A stretch of 64,000 bases of DNA, from the NCBI RefSeq assembly GCF_051414115.1, contig NZ_JBLKNZ010000001.1, forward strand, positions 1,612,001 to 1,676,000, in the 5' to 3' direction. A program made the translations under genes and the position numbers. Positions 51,738-59,992 of this stretch are shown piece by piece. The notes under the pieces were generated by a model. That model ran no database searches and had not been told where the DNA came from. It saw only the letters and a list, made by a program, of their open reading frames with translations. Position 1 is the first letter of the stretch, and each line of letters opens with the position of its first letter. The DNA is from Halovenus marina (lineage in GTDB: Archaea; Halobacteriota; Halobacteria; Halobacteriales; Haloarculaceae).

Positions 51738-52418
51738 ATGGGGCAGCAGTCGGTTACTGCCAGCATCGTCGTCCCTGCACTCGACGAGGCTGCATATCTC
51801 CCGCGAACGCTCGAAAGCATTCGGGCGATGGAGACCGATATCTCTCACGAAGTCCTCGTCGTCGACGGTGGGAGCGTTGACGGGACGCCAGAGATTGCCC
51901 CGGAGTACGGTGTCCGCGTGCTCGACCAGCCCTCGGGCGGGATCGGTGCCGGGCGTGACCTCGGTGCACAGCGCGCAGTCGGTGACTGGCTCGTCTTCGT
52001 CGATGCGGACACGCGAGTGACTGGGCAGTATCTCTCGGCGATGCTGGAGTACGTCCGCGAGCGGAACCTCGACGCGGCGAGTTCGCGCTGTCGAGTGATC
52101 GATGTCTACCGCGGCAAGGCGAAGCAGGTCATCGTCAATCGTGTCTTCCCGCACTTGCGCAAACCGATTCTGCCGGGGTTCAATTTCGTCGTCGACGCGG
52201 ACGTATACGAACAGACCGGTGGGTTTCCGGACGTTCCGAACGAGGATACCGCGTACAGCCGTCAACTCGGTACGGAGTGTCAGACTGGTTACCATCCCGA
52301 CGTGCTGGTCGAAACGTCCGGCCGACGGTTCGGTGAGTCCGGGTTGACCGGCGCGCTCTATCACTACCTCCGCCTCGATGTTGGGCGGTTCCTCTCGCAG
52401 TCGGGGCAGGGAAACTGA
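51738..52418 (+). CDS. Glycosyltransferase family 2
   Basis: A 226-residue GT-A enzyme: S-I-V-V-P-A-L-D-E-A-A-Y-L-P at the start, V-V-D-G-G-S-V-D-G-T for nucleotide binding, V-F-V-D-A-D-T-R containing the D-x-D metal site. No membrane helix is obvious. The ATG at 51738 is preferred since the upstream in-frame residues show no similarity. Likely transfers a sugar to a lipid or protein carrier; the acceptor is unknown. A palindromic repeat lies 38 nt after its stop. Confidence 0.88.
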   Translation: MGQQSVTASIVVPALDEAAYLPRTLESIRAMETDISHEVLVVDGGSVDGTPEIAPEYGVRVLDQPSGGIGAGRDLGAQRAVGDWLVFVDADTRVTGQYLSAMLEYVRERNLDAASSRCRVIDVYRGKAKQVIVNRVFPHLRKPILPGFNFVVDADVYEQTGGFPDVPNEDTAYSRQLGTECQTGYHPDVLVETSGRRFGESGLTGALYHYLRLDVGRFLSQSGQGN

Positions 52419-52456
52419 CCGCTATCGGCTGACTTCGGGCAGACCCGTACCCTCAT

Positions 52457-52532
52457 ACTGCTGGCTGTACCATTTTGCAAGAATCCGCCACCACGTGGTG
52501 GCGAATATCTGTACGAATGTACAGCCAGCAGT
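52457..52532. repeat. 76-bp palindromic MITE-like repeat, copy 1
   Basis: Perfect 14-bp terminal inverted repeats (ACTGCTGGCTGTAC / its complement) bound a 76-bp element symmetric about 52494.5, with a perfect 18-bp palindrome at the centre (52486-52503). A second copy at 57372-57447 has about 67 of 76 identical bases. It lies between the GT2 stop and mutL start. No target duplication is visible. A non-autonomous mobile element or a structured RNA/regulatory palindrome are both possible. Confidence 0.75.
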
Positions 52533-52575
52533 GTCAAGTCACCGCTCGCACTACACCCCACGAACGCAATCGAAC

Positions 52576-54684
52576 ATGCCATCCGAGATCAGGGAACTCG
52601 ACCCGAGCACCGTCGAGCGTATCGCGGCAGGGGAGGTCGTCGAGCGACCGGCGTCAGCGGTCAAAGAACTCGTCGAGAACAGCATCGACGCCGACGCATC
52701 CCGCGTCACAGTCGCAGTCAAATCCGGCGGCATCGACGGCATCGAAGTCACCGACGACGGCGCTGGAATGATCGAATCTGCGCTCCGTCGTGCCGTCGAG
52801 AAACACACGACGAGCAAGATCACCGACATCGACGACCTGGAAGGTGGTGTCGACACGCTCGGGTTCCGCGGGGAGGCACTCCACGCGATCGGTGCGGTGT
52901 CGCGACTGACGATCACCTCCCGTGCAGTCGGGAGTGCGCAGGGGACGACACTCACCGTCGAGGGTGGCGATATCACTGCAGTCAATCCGGCAGGCTGTCC
53001 GGAGGGGACGACAGTCGAGGTGGACGACCTGTTTTACAACGTACCAGCGCGGCGGAAGTATCTCAAACAGGAATCGACGGAGTTTGCACACGTCAGCGCA
53101 GTCGTGCGGAACTACGCGCTCGCGAATCCAGACGTGGCGGTCACGCTCGAACACGACGGACGCGAGACGTTTTCGACGACCGGGCAGGGAAACCTGCGTG
53201 AGACCGTCCTCTCTGTGTACGGACACGACGTTGCCGAGTCGATGCGTCGAGTCGAACACATCGACCTTCCGGACGGGCCGCTCGCGGAGATTACGGGGCT
53301 GGTGAGCCACCCCGAGACCAACCGCGCGAGTCGGGAGTACTGCTCGGTCTTTATCAACGGCCGATACGTGAACGCGACGGCAGTCACCGACGCGCTCGTC
53401 GAAGCCTACGACGGACAACTCGCGAGCGACCGGTATCCCTTCGCCGTACTCTTTCTCGACGTGGATCCGGCGACAGTCGACGTGAACGTCCACCCTCGGA
53501 AGATGGAGGTCCGATTCGCAGACGAGTCCGGCGTTCGCGAGCAGGTGCGAACCGCCGTCGAGCGAACGCTGCTCGATGACGGGCTGATCCGGTCCTCGGC
53601 CCCGCGCGGGCGGTCAGCGCCAGAACAGACGGAGATCAGGCCCGAGGCGAACGAACGCGGCCACGACTCGACTGCCGACGGTGAAGCGGAAGAATCGACC
53701 ACGGCCGACGGGGAGGACAAAGACCGGAGGGGTTCAGCCCCGTCGGAGCCAGCCTCTAACCACTCTGAAAGCCCAGACAGAAGCCCGAGTCCGAAGAACA
53801 CGGAAGGCCACACGGCAGAGAACCGAGACGAGACAGGCGTCCAGCGCGAATCGACTGAGACTGCCGACCGCAGTTCGGTGAACGCGGAGGACGGCGCGTC
53901 AGGACGAGCGCAGTCGTCGGCCGACACTGCATCGTCGATTTCCAATTCGTCATCGGCTGACAGTCGACAGGCTGGTCGCCGTACACCCGAGAGTGCCGAG
54001 AGCGACAACAACGGCTCTCGGTCGCGAAAGTTCAGGCAGAGCGGAACACAGACACGGCTCGCAGAGAGCAATAAGGAACCGATGTTCGAGCGTCTGCCAG
54101 CGATGCGGATTCTGGGGCAACTCCACGACACGTACGTGGTCGCCGAAACGGACGAGGGGTTGGTGCTGATCGACCAGCACGCGGCAGACGAGCGGATCAA
54201 CTACGAGCGTCTGCGAGAACAATGTCGCGGCGACACCACGACACAGACGCTCGCTCAGCCAGTGACGGTCGAACTGACCGCGCGGGAGGCGGCACTGTTC
54301 GAGGCACAGCAAGACGCGCTCACGTCGCTTGGCTTTCATGCGACCCTCACGGAGGACAGAACCGTCGAACTCCGCACAGTCCCCGCCTTCGTCGCAGACA
54401 CTGCAGGGCCGGAACTCCTGCAGGACGCCCTCGCGGCCTGTGTCGACGGCGAACCGGCAGACACTGTCGAGGCCGCGGCCGACGAGTTACTCGCTGATCT
54501 GGCCTGCTACCCGTCAGTGACCGGAAACACGTCGCTGACTGACGGATCGATCGTCAATTTGCTTTCGGCACTCGACGCCTGCGAGAACCCCTACGCCTGT
54601 CCGCACGGGCGACCAGTCATCGTCGAACTCGACCGCGACGAACTGGAGGGGCGATTCGAGCGTGACTATCCCGGTCATCAGTAA
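52576..54684 (+). CDS. mutL: DNA mismatch repair protein MutL
   Basis: A 702-residue protein. The GHKL ATPase domain has S-T-V-E-R-I-A-A-G-E-V-V-E-R-P, K-E-L-V-E-N-S-I-D-A, D-D-G-A-G-M and L-G-F-R-G-E-A-L. A central linker (about 345-500) is extremely rich in Glu/Ser/Asp/Thr and likely disordered. The C-terminal dimerisation domain carries D-Q-H-A-A-D-E-R-I-N-Y-E, the metal-binding endonuclease motif, so it should nick DNA during repair. The start at 52576 excludes residues translated from the palindromic repeat. Unusually, mutS is not adjacent. Confidence 0.94.
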   Translation: MPSEIRELDPSTVERIAAGEVVERPASAVKELVENSIDADASRVTVAVKSGGIDGIEVTDDGAGMIESALRRAVEKHTTSKITDIDDLEGGVDTLGFRGEALHAIGAVSRLTITSRAVGSAQGTTLTVEGGDITAVNPAGCPEGTTVEVDDLFYNVPARRKYLKQESTEFAHVSAVVRNYALANPDVAVTLEHDGRETFSTTGQGNLRETVLSVYGHDVAESMRRVEHIDLPDGPLAEITGLVSHPETNRASREYCSVFINGRYVNATAVTDALVEAYDGQLASDRYPFAVLFLDVDPATVDVNVHPRKMEVRFADESGVREQVRTAVERTLLDDGLIRSSAPRGRSAPEQTEIRPEANERGHDSTADGEAEESTTADGEDKDRRGSAPSEPASNHSESPDRSPSPKNTEGHTAENRDETGVQRESTETADRSSVNAEDGASGRAQSSADTASSISNSSSADSRQAGRRTPESAESDNNGSRSRKFRQSGTQTRLAESNKEPMFERLPAMRILGQLHDTYVVAETDEGLVLIDQHAADERINYERLREQCRGDTTTQTLAQPVTVELTAREAALFEAQQDALTSLGFHATLTEDRTVELRTVPAFVADTAGPELLQDALAACVDGEPADTVEAAADELLADLACYPSVTGNTSLTDGSIVNLLSALDACENPYACPHGRPVIVELDRDELEGRFERDYPGHQ

Positions 54685-54720
54685 ACTCGTTTCAGAAGTG
54701 CTTAACGGCTGGCCAGACGA

Positions 54721-55635
54721 ATGGGTGGTATGGATCCAGGTCGCGTCGATGCACTCGTCGATCTCGCGTATGGCGTGTTGATCTTTATCGCCGCACTGAC
54801 GATGCTGCTCGTTGGACGCCCTGAGGGACTCGCATTCGGGATCGGCGTCCTGGTCTCGTATGCGATTCACGTCGTCTGGAAGATGGGACGATTCGACCCT
54901 GACTGGATGACTCGCTCGGTCGAGGAAACGATCGAGGAGACGGTCGGCACGTCGGTCGAACAGAGCGTCGAGGAGCAGGTCGGCGACCAGGTCGAGGAGA
55001 CTGTCGGCAAGCAGATGGAAGAAACCGTCGGCAAGCAGGTCGAGGAGACAGTTGGTAAGCAGGTCGAAGAGACCGTCGGCAAACAGATGGAAGAGACAGT
55101 CGGTAAGCAAGTCGAAGAGACCGTCGGTAAGCAAGTCGAAGAGACAGTTGGCAAGCAGGTCGAAGAAACGGTTGGTGACACCATGGAGAAGACTGTCGAG
55201 GACACTGTCGAAGAGACAGTCGAGAAGACGGTTGGCGAAACCGTCGAGAAAACCGTCGAGGAGACCGTCGAGGAGACGGTCGAAGGCACGGTTGAAGAGA
55301 CTGTCGAGGGAACGGTCGAGGAAACAGTCGAGCAGACAGTCGAGGACACGGTGGAGGAAACCGTCGAGGATACGGTCGAAGGCACCGTTGAGGAGACAGT
55401 CGAACAGACTGTCGAGGAAACGGTCGAAGATACTGTCGAGGAAACGGTCGAAGATACTGTCGAAGGGACCGTCGAGGAAACAGTCGAGCAGACGGTCGAA
55501 GACACGGTGGAGGAAACTGTCGAGGAGACGGTCGAAGATGTCGTTTCGGAGGCCGTCTCGGATGCGGATGTCGTCTCTGACGAGCGAGATGGTGGCAAAT
55601 CGGACGATAGCGAATCGGACGAATCGTCACAGTAA
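54721..55635 (+). CDS. Membrane-anchored V-E-x-T tandem-repeat protein
   Basis: A 304-residue protein (ATG 54730 would drop three residues). Residues 12-53 contain two hydrophobic helices. From about 67 to 274 it is pure repeat: first seven octads (V/M)-E-E-T-V-G-K-Q, then nearly thirty tetrads of V-E-x-T with x = E, D, G, Q or K, grouped in larger 24-28-residue blocks. The tail is acidic and Ser-rich. No enzymatic motif. Codons vary between copies while residues stay constant, so the protein repeat is selected. Possible roles: rigid stalk, scaffold or oligomerisation rod. Confidence 0.8.
   Translation: MGGMDPGRVDALVDLAYGVLIFIAALTMLLVGRPEGLAFGIGVLVSYAIHVVWKMGRFDPDWMTRSVEETIEETVGTSVEQSVEEQVGDQVEETVGKQMEETVGKQVEETVGKQVEETVGKQMEETVGKQVEETVGKQVEETVGKQVEETVGDTMEKTVEDTVEETVEKTVGETVEKTVEETVEETVEGTVEETVEGTVEETVEQTVEDTVEETVEDTVEGTVEETVEQTVEETVEDTVEETVEDTVEGTVEETVEQTVEDTVEETVEETVEDVVSEAVSDADVVSDERDGGKSDDSESDESSQ
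54919..55543 (+). repeat. 12/24-nt tandem repeats encoding V-E-x-T
   Basis: The DNA repeats with a 12-nt basic period and 24-nt units. An exact 24-bp duplication occupies 55411-55434 and 55435-55458. Most other units differ at third codon positions. The complementary strand also has a long open frame, which is a by-product of the repeat. Confidence 0.85.
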
Positions 55636-55689
55636 TCACTCGAGATATCGACCAGTCGAATTAAGATTCTCCACGTCGACAGTGGCGGT

Positions 55690-56658
55690 ATGGCAGAGTT
55701 TGTCACCTTCGGTGAGACGCCGTTGCGGCTCTCATCGCCGGGGTACGAGCGACTGGAGACGGCAGGGGAAACGAGTCTCACCGCAACCGGGACCGAGAGC
55801 AACACGGCAGTTGCGGCGGCGGAACTGGGGGCGGAGTCACTCTGGCTGTCGAAACTTCCGGAGACGGCACTCGGGCGGCGTGTCGTCACCGAACTCGAAC
55901 AGCACGGCATCGAGACGGACGTGACCTGGAGCGACGACGAGCATCTCCGGCAGGGGCTTGTCTTTCACGAACGTGGGTCAGCACCCCGTGACACGAGCAC
56001 CGCTCATGACAGACAGTACACTGCCGCGGCGACGGCCGTCCCGGGCGAGTTACCGATGGAGCGCGCACAGAACGCCGCTGTCGTGTTTACTGGGTTGAGT
56101 ACGCCCGCGCTTTCGCCGGAGACGACCGAAACGACGCAGGCGCTGTTACGAGCAAGCGGCGGTACTAATGCCGTGACTGCGCTCGAACTGGATTACCAGG
56201 CGGGCTTGGCACCACCGGAGCGCTATCGAGAGGCGTTCGAGGGGTTGACATCGCACCTCGATATGCTGTTTGCCACCGAGAACTCGATCGAGACGGTGCT
56301 GGACCGGTCCGGGTCCCCACGCGAACTCGTGAACATCCTGGGTGCTGATTACGACTTCGAGATCGTCGTGCTCACACAATCCGACGGGAGTTCTGTCGCG
56401 TTGCACAACACGGCGGGGACGAACGTCCTCAACGAGCGCGAATCGGTCGACGTCGACGTCGTCGACACGACCGGCACGCGCAGTGCGTTCGTCGGCGCGT
56501 TCCTCCAGCAACTCATCGACGGGGCCGACACCGCAACTGCGCTGAACTACGCTGTCGCGGCGGCGGCGCACGTCCAGACCGTTCCCGGGCCGTTTCTGAC
56601 AACGCGATTGGGAGAGATCGCTGCCCTCGCCGAGCGTGTCGAACAGCAGTCGCAGTGA
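55690..56658 (+). CDS. PfkB-family sugar kinase-like protein, catalytic Asp replaced
   Basis: A 322-residue ribokinase-fold protein: F-V-T-F-G-E-T-P-L-R-L near the start, G-T-E-S-N-T-A-V-A-A-A-E-L-G as the substrate loop, and a D-T-T-G-T-R-S-A-F-V-G-A-F-L motif at 259-272. In active PfkB kinases this reads D-T-T-G-A-G-D-A-F, and haloarchaeal relatives typically keep the Asp; here it is Ser265. Close to haloarchaeal 2-keto-3-deoxygluconate kinases in style, but probably inactive or mechanistically altered. Stands alone between the repeat protein and an HTH_10 regulator. Confidence 0.8.
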   Translation: MAEFVTFGETPLRLSSPGYERLETAGETSLTATGTESNTAVAAAELGAESLWLSKLPETALGRRVVTELEQHGIETDVTWSDDEHLRQGLVFHERGSAPRDTSTAHDRQYTAAATAVPGELPMERAQNAAVVFTGLSTPALSPETTETTQALLRASGGTNAVTALELDYQAGLAPPERYREAFEGLTSHLDMLFATENSIETVLDRSGSPRELVNILGADYDFEIVVLTQSDGSSVALHNTAGTNVLNERESVDVDVVDTTGTRSAFVGAFLQQLIDGADTATALNYAVAAAAHVQTVPGPFLTTRLGEIAALAERVEQQSQ

Positions 56659-56734
56659 TCGATGCGAACCTGTTCGGCACCCACTGAGCGCGAGTCCGGC
56701 ACGCTCAAAACCGCAGAGTGAAAACTAGAACGTG

Positions 56735-57370
56735 ATGAACTCCGGGATACGAGCGACGATCGCATTTTCCGACCCCGGTGACTGTCCGATCGCCGCCGCG
56801 TCCCGTGCGACCGGCGACGTGATCGAACAGGTGTCGACGAGCGTCGGCACCACAGAACACCCGAGCGTCTCAGAGTTTCTCGTGAAGGCGTCTGATCTGG
56901 ACGACATCGATGCAGAGCCGACCTTCTCCTACGGGGCTGCGACGGTGTTTCGGACGCGCCACGAAGGCGACCCAACCTGCCCGTGTGAACTCCTCGGCCA
57001 GCACGGCTGCCCCGTTCACCGCCAGGTGGCAGACGACGGCACACTGACGCTCGTGTTTCACGTCAGCAGCTTCGAGCAGCTACAGACGATCGTCGAGGAT
57101 CTCCGCGAGTCGTACCCGCCGATCGACGTCCAGCGCCTGCTTCAGCCACCGCTCGAAGGGCCCGCTGACGAGCGCGTGTTCGTCAACCGCGGCCGACTGA
57201 CGGACAAACAGCGCGAGGTACTCGAAGCGGCCTTCGAGATGGGGTATTTCCAGCGCCCGAAGGAGTCGAATGCGACCGAAATCGCGGAGGCACTCGACAT
57301 CACACAGTCGACGTTCACCGGCCACCTGATGGCGGCACAGCGGAAACTGCTCGAAGATATTCTCGACTGA
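56735..57370 (+). CDS. HTH_10 (Bat-type) transcriptional regulator
   Basis: A 211-residue regulator. The C-terminal 55 residues (L-T-D-K-Q-R-E-V-L-E-A-A-F, then A-T-E-I-A-E-A-L-D-I-T-Q-S-T-F) are an HTH_10 domain as in bacterio-opsin activator proteins. The N-terminal half holds a C-P-C-E-L-L-G-Q-H-G-C-P-V-H cluster (three Cys, two His), a likely metal or redox site like that of DmsR-type regulators. ATG 56735 preferred to GTG 56732. Its stop codon is one base from palindromic repeat copy 2, which could act on its 3' end. Confidence 0.85.
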   Translation: MNSGIRATIAFSDPGDCPIAAASRATGDVIEQVSTSVGTTEHPSVSEFLVKASDLDDIDAEPTFSYGAATVFRTRHEGDPTCPCELLGQHGCPVHRQVADDGTLTLVFHVSSFEQLQTIVEDLRESYPPIDVQRLLQPPLEGPADERVFVNRGRLTDKQREVLEAAFEMGYFQRPKESNATEIAEALDITQSTFTGHLMAAQRKLLEDILD

Positions 57371-57371
57371 T

Positions 57372-57447
57372 ACTGCTGGCTGTACCATTTTGAACGAATT
57401 CACCACCCCGGGGTGGCGGATATCTGTACGAACGTACAACCAGCAGT
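57372..57447. repeat. 76-bp palindromic MITE-like repeat, copy 2
   Basis: Same element as at 52457-52532: 14-bp terminal inverted repeats (one mismatch), 76 bp, symmetric about 57409.5 with a perfect central palindrome CCACCCCGGGGTGG (57403-57416). Relative to copy 1 the centre changed from ACGT to CCGG, a paired substitution that keeps the dyad. It begins one base after the HTH_10 gene stop. Confidence 0.75.
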
Positions 57448-57521
57448 ATGAGCCGAGGGTCGCTCGACACACGACTCACCAGCGTGCAGCGACCGCTCGT
57501 GACGTTCCGACCGGCGCGCAG

Positions 57522-58856
57522 TCACTCCTCGACCGGTCCCGCGTGTTCGTCGACTTTTCGCGTTACATCGACGTGATAGTGTTTCAGGATGTCACGGCCA
57601 AGCAACATCGAGTAGTCCATGTGGCTCCGGTCTTCCACGCTGGCGGCGACGGTGTGCTGTGTGCCGCCGACGCCGACGACGACGTCGACGATCGGACGAG
57701 CGCGACCACCTTTGGCGCTGCCCGAGCGCACCCGGACGATGTCCTTGATCGGCCCGGTTCCGATCTCGGCGGCGAGTTGCGAGTCGATGCTGGTTCGGTC
57801 GGCGCCTGTATCTGCCTTGGCGAGCACTGGCTGGCTGCCTCGGGTCCCGCTGATGACCACCTCCTCGGTGTATCCGATGACACTCGGTTCCGTCGGAGTC
57901 TGTCGGGGCTTTTTCGGCGCGGCGGATGGGGTCGAGTCGTCGAGCGTCTTCGAGAGGTCTCTGACGGCGTCGTCGTCGACAGTCCCCCCGGCGCGTTCGA
58001 CCGCCATCTTGGCGATGTAGGGCGCAGGGCTGGTCCCCGTGGCACGGAACAGCCCACGGAAGCCAGCCGTCGGGTTCGTCTCCAGAATTGCCCAGCCCTC
58101 TTTCGTCTCGATGAGATCGACACCGGCGTAGTCGAGTCCGATTGTCTCGGCCGCGTGAACGGCGATCTCTTTGGCGTCCTCGGGGAGGTCTGCAGTCGCA
58201 TCCTCCACATTACCGCCCAGCGAAACGTTCGTGCGCCACTCCCCTTCTGGCGCGTACCGATACATCGCGCCGATGACCTCTCCATCGACGACGTAGACAC
58301 GTGCGTCGCGTGGCGTGTCCGGCGTGTCGACAAAGTGCTGGAGAAATGCCTGTCTGTCACCGACGCGCGGGTTCACCGGGTCGTCGAGGTCGATCTTCCA
58401 CGCGCCGCCGCCGTGGGTCCCGATCGCTGTCTTGTACACGGCCCGGTCGCCAAAGTCCCGTCTGGCGTCGTTGAGTCTGTCGCTGGCGAGTGCCATCACT
58501 GCGTCGGGGACCGGCAGCCCCGCCTCGGCCAGCGCGACCGCGGTGGCGAACTTGTGTATCGCAGTCAGGACCGCAGTTGGCTCGTTGAGCATCGGTCTGA
58601 CGGAGTTGAACAGTCGCGCCAGACCGAGTTCCTCGGCTGGCTGTGCGCTGGTCGACAAAAGGAGCCGATTTGCGATGATGTCGGCAGCGGGTTCGAGCGT
58701 CACTGCGCCGTCGTCGATGCTGACGCTCGTGTTCGCGCGCCGGAACCACGCGGTGTCGTGCCCGAGCGCCTCGACGGCATTCAAAATCGCTTTGCTCTCC
58801 TTGCTGTTGTGTAGCCCAAGGACGCCGACCGTGACTGGCCCTGATTCAGTACCCAT
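57522..58856 (-). CDS. RimK-type ATP-grasp ligase fused to RimB-type aspartic protease
   Basis: A 444-residue two-domain protein. Residues 1-300 are an ATP-grasp ligase (Y-K-T-A-I-G-T-H-G-G-G-A-W-K at 141-154; W-A-I-L-E-T-N-P-T at 255-263 with Mg2+ ligands). After a Pro/Lys linker, 325-435 form a retropepsin-like domain with A-D-T-G-A-D at 348-353 and M-L-L-G-R-D at 417-422, as in RimB/DUF785. RimK enzymes add amino acids to a carboxylate; the protease could reverse or trim this. The divergent neighbour is an AstE/ASPA-like hydrolase, completing a ligase-plus-hydrolase set. Confidence 0.88.
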   Translation of the reverse strand: MGTESGPVTVGVLGLHNSKESKAILNAVEALGHDTAWFRRANTSVSIDDGAVTLEPAADIIANRLLLSTSAQPAEELGLARLFNSVRPMLNEPTAVLTAIHKFATAVALAEAGLPVPDAVMALASDRLNDARRDFGDRAVYKTAIGTHGGGAWKIDLDDPVNPRVGDRQAFLQHFVDTPDTPRDARVYVVDGEVIGAMYRYAPEGEWRTNVSLGGNVEDATADLPEDAKEIAVHAAETIGLDYAGVDLIETKEGWAILETNPTAGFRGLFRATGTSPAPYIAKMAVERAGGTVDDDAVRDLSKTLDDSTPSAAPKKPRQTPTEPSVIGYTEEVVISGTRGSQPVLAKADTGADRTSIDSQLAAEIGTGPIKDIVRVRSGSAKGGRARPIVDVVVGVGGTQHTVAASVEDRSHMDYSMLLGRDILKHYHVDVTRKVDEHAGPVEE

Positions 58857-58906
58857 ACGCTGTTTCGGCCCGGCGCAAAAATAATCTCTCTGATGTCGTC
58901 AGATGT

Positions 58907-59953
58907 ATGCGCGTTGCTCTCTCACCGGTGGGTATGACCGCCGCCGAAGCGTTTACCTATCAGGGTGGGCGGGTCGACCCCGGAGAACGACAGGACCTCC
59001 GGTTCAAAGTCACCGAGACGTATCTTGGCGACCCAGTCAGAATACCCGTCACGATCATCAACGGGCCAAATCCCGGGCCGACAGCGTTTCTCTCGGCGGC
59101 CGCCCACGGCGACGAGCTCAACGGGATCGAAGTCGTTCGCGAAGTCGCCTACGAGTGGGACCTTCCGAACCTCAGTGGCACGCTGGTCTGTCTCCCCGTG
59201 TTGAACGTCCCCGGCTTCATCGCACAGCAGCGATACCTCCCCATCTACGACCGGGATCTGAACCGATCGTTTCCCGGCGACCCAGACAGCACCAGTTCCA
59301 AGCGGATCGCTCACAACATCTTCACCAATTTCATCGAACCCTGTGATTTCGGCATCGACTTTCACACCTCGACCCGCGGGCGGTCGAACATGCTCCACGT
59401 CCGCGCGGACATGGACGACGAATCCGTCGCGCGGGTCGCACAGGCCTTCGCGTCGCACGTCGTCATCGACAAGCAAAGCCCCTCGGGAACGGTCCGCCGG
59501 GCGGCAAAGGAAAACGACACTGCGACAGTCGCCGTCGAGATGGGCGAAGCCCTGCGGTTCCAGCGCGAGGTCATCGACCCCGCACTCGCTGGCGTGGAAA
59601 GCGTGTTCGCTGAGTTCGGCATGATCGACACCTCGACTGTCGCGTGGCCCGGATGGCGAACGGTCGTCCGCGGCCGTGACAAGACGTGGATCCGGGCAGA
59701 CGCTGGCGGTCTGGTCGATATGCACGCAGACCGGGGCCATCTCGTCAGAGAGGGGGACCGCATCGCCACCATCTCCAACCCGTTCAAGACCGAATCGACC
59801 GTCGTCGAAGCGCCATTCACCGGCCTGCTGGTCGGTGCCGTCGAGAATCCGCTCGTCTATCCCGGCAATCCGCTCTGCCATCTCGTGAAACTCGACGACC
59901 GAACACTGCGGGCGCTCGAACGCAGCGAGACCGACGCACACCGTGAGTCTTGA
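58907..59953 (+). CDS. AstE/aspartoacylase-family zinc carboxypeptidase-like hydrolase
   Basis: A 348-residue M14-like hydrolase. His67 and Glu70 (A-A-H-G-D-E) and the later His in G-I-D-F-H-T-S are the zinc ligands; D-L-N-R-S-F-P-G is also diagnostic, and V-A-V-E-M-G-E carries the catalytic Glu. Members remove an acyl group or an amino acid from an amide bond. It diverges from the RimK-RimB gene (50-nt shared promoter gap), a pairing seen in peptide/amino-acid amidoligase systems, so it likely hydrolyses the same class of product. An alternative start is ATG 58934. Confidence 0.88.
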   Translation: MRVALSPVGMTAAEAFTYQGGRVDPGERQDLRFKVTETYLGDPVRIPVTIINGPNPGPTAFLSAAAHGDELNGIEVVREVAYEWDLPNLSGTLVCLPVLNVPGFIAQQRYLPIYDRDLNRSFPGDPDSTSSKRIAHNIFTNFIEPCDFGIDFHTSTRGRSNMLHVRADMDDESVARVAQAFASHVVIDKQSPSGTVRRAAKENDTATVAVEMGEALRFQREVIDPALAGVESVFAEFGMIDTSTVAWPGWRTVVRGRDKTWIRADAGGLVDMHADRGHLVREGDRIATISNPFKTESTVVEAPFTGLLVGAVENPLVYPGNPLCHLVKLDDRTLRALERSETDAHRES

Positions 59954-59992
59954 CGTCCGCGTCGGAACGTGACTCCTCTCCGTATCGGAACC

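Noticed and set aside
54867..55910. A 347-codon open frame antisense to the V-E-x-T repeats, rich in S-S-T-V
   Set aside because: It is the reverse reading of the repeat, runs on into the kinase gene's opposite strand, and has no start context. The sense frame has membrane helices and follows mutL naturally.
57390..58814. A 474-codon plus-strand frame opposite the RimK-RimB gene
   Set aside because: No protein family features; it begins inside the palindromic repeat and mirrors third-position GC of the real gene.
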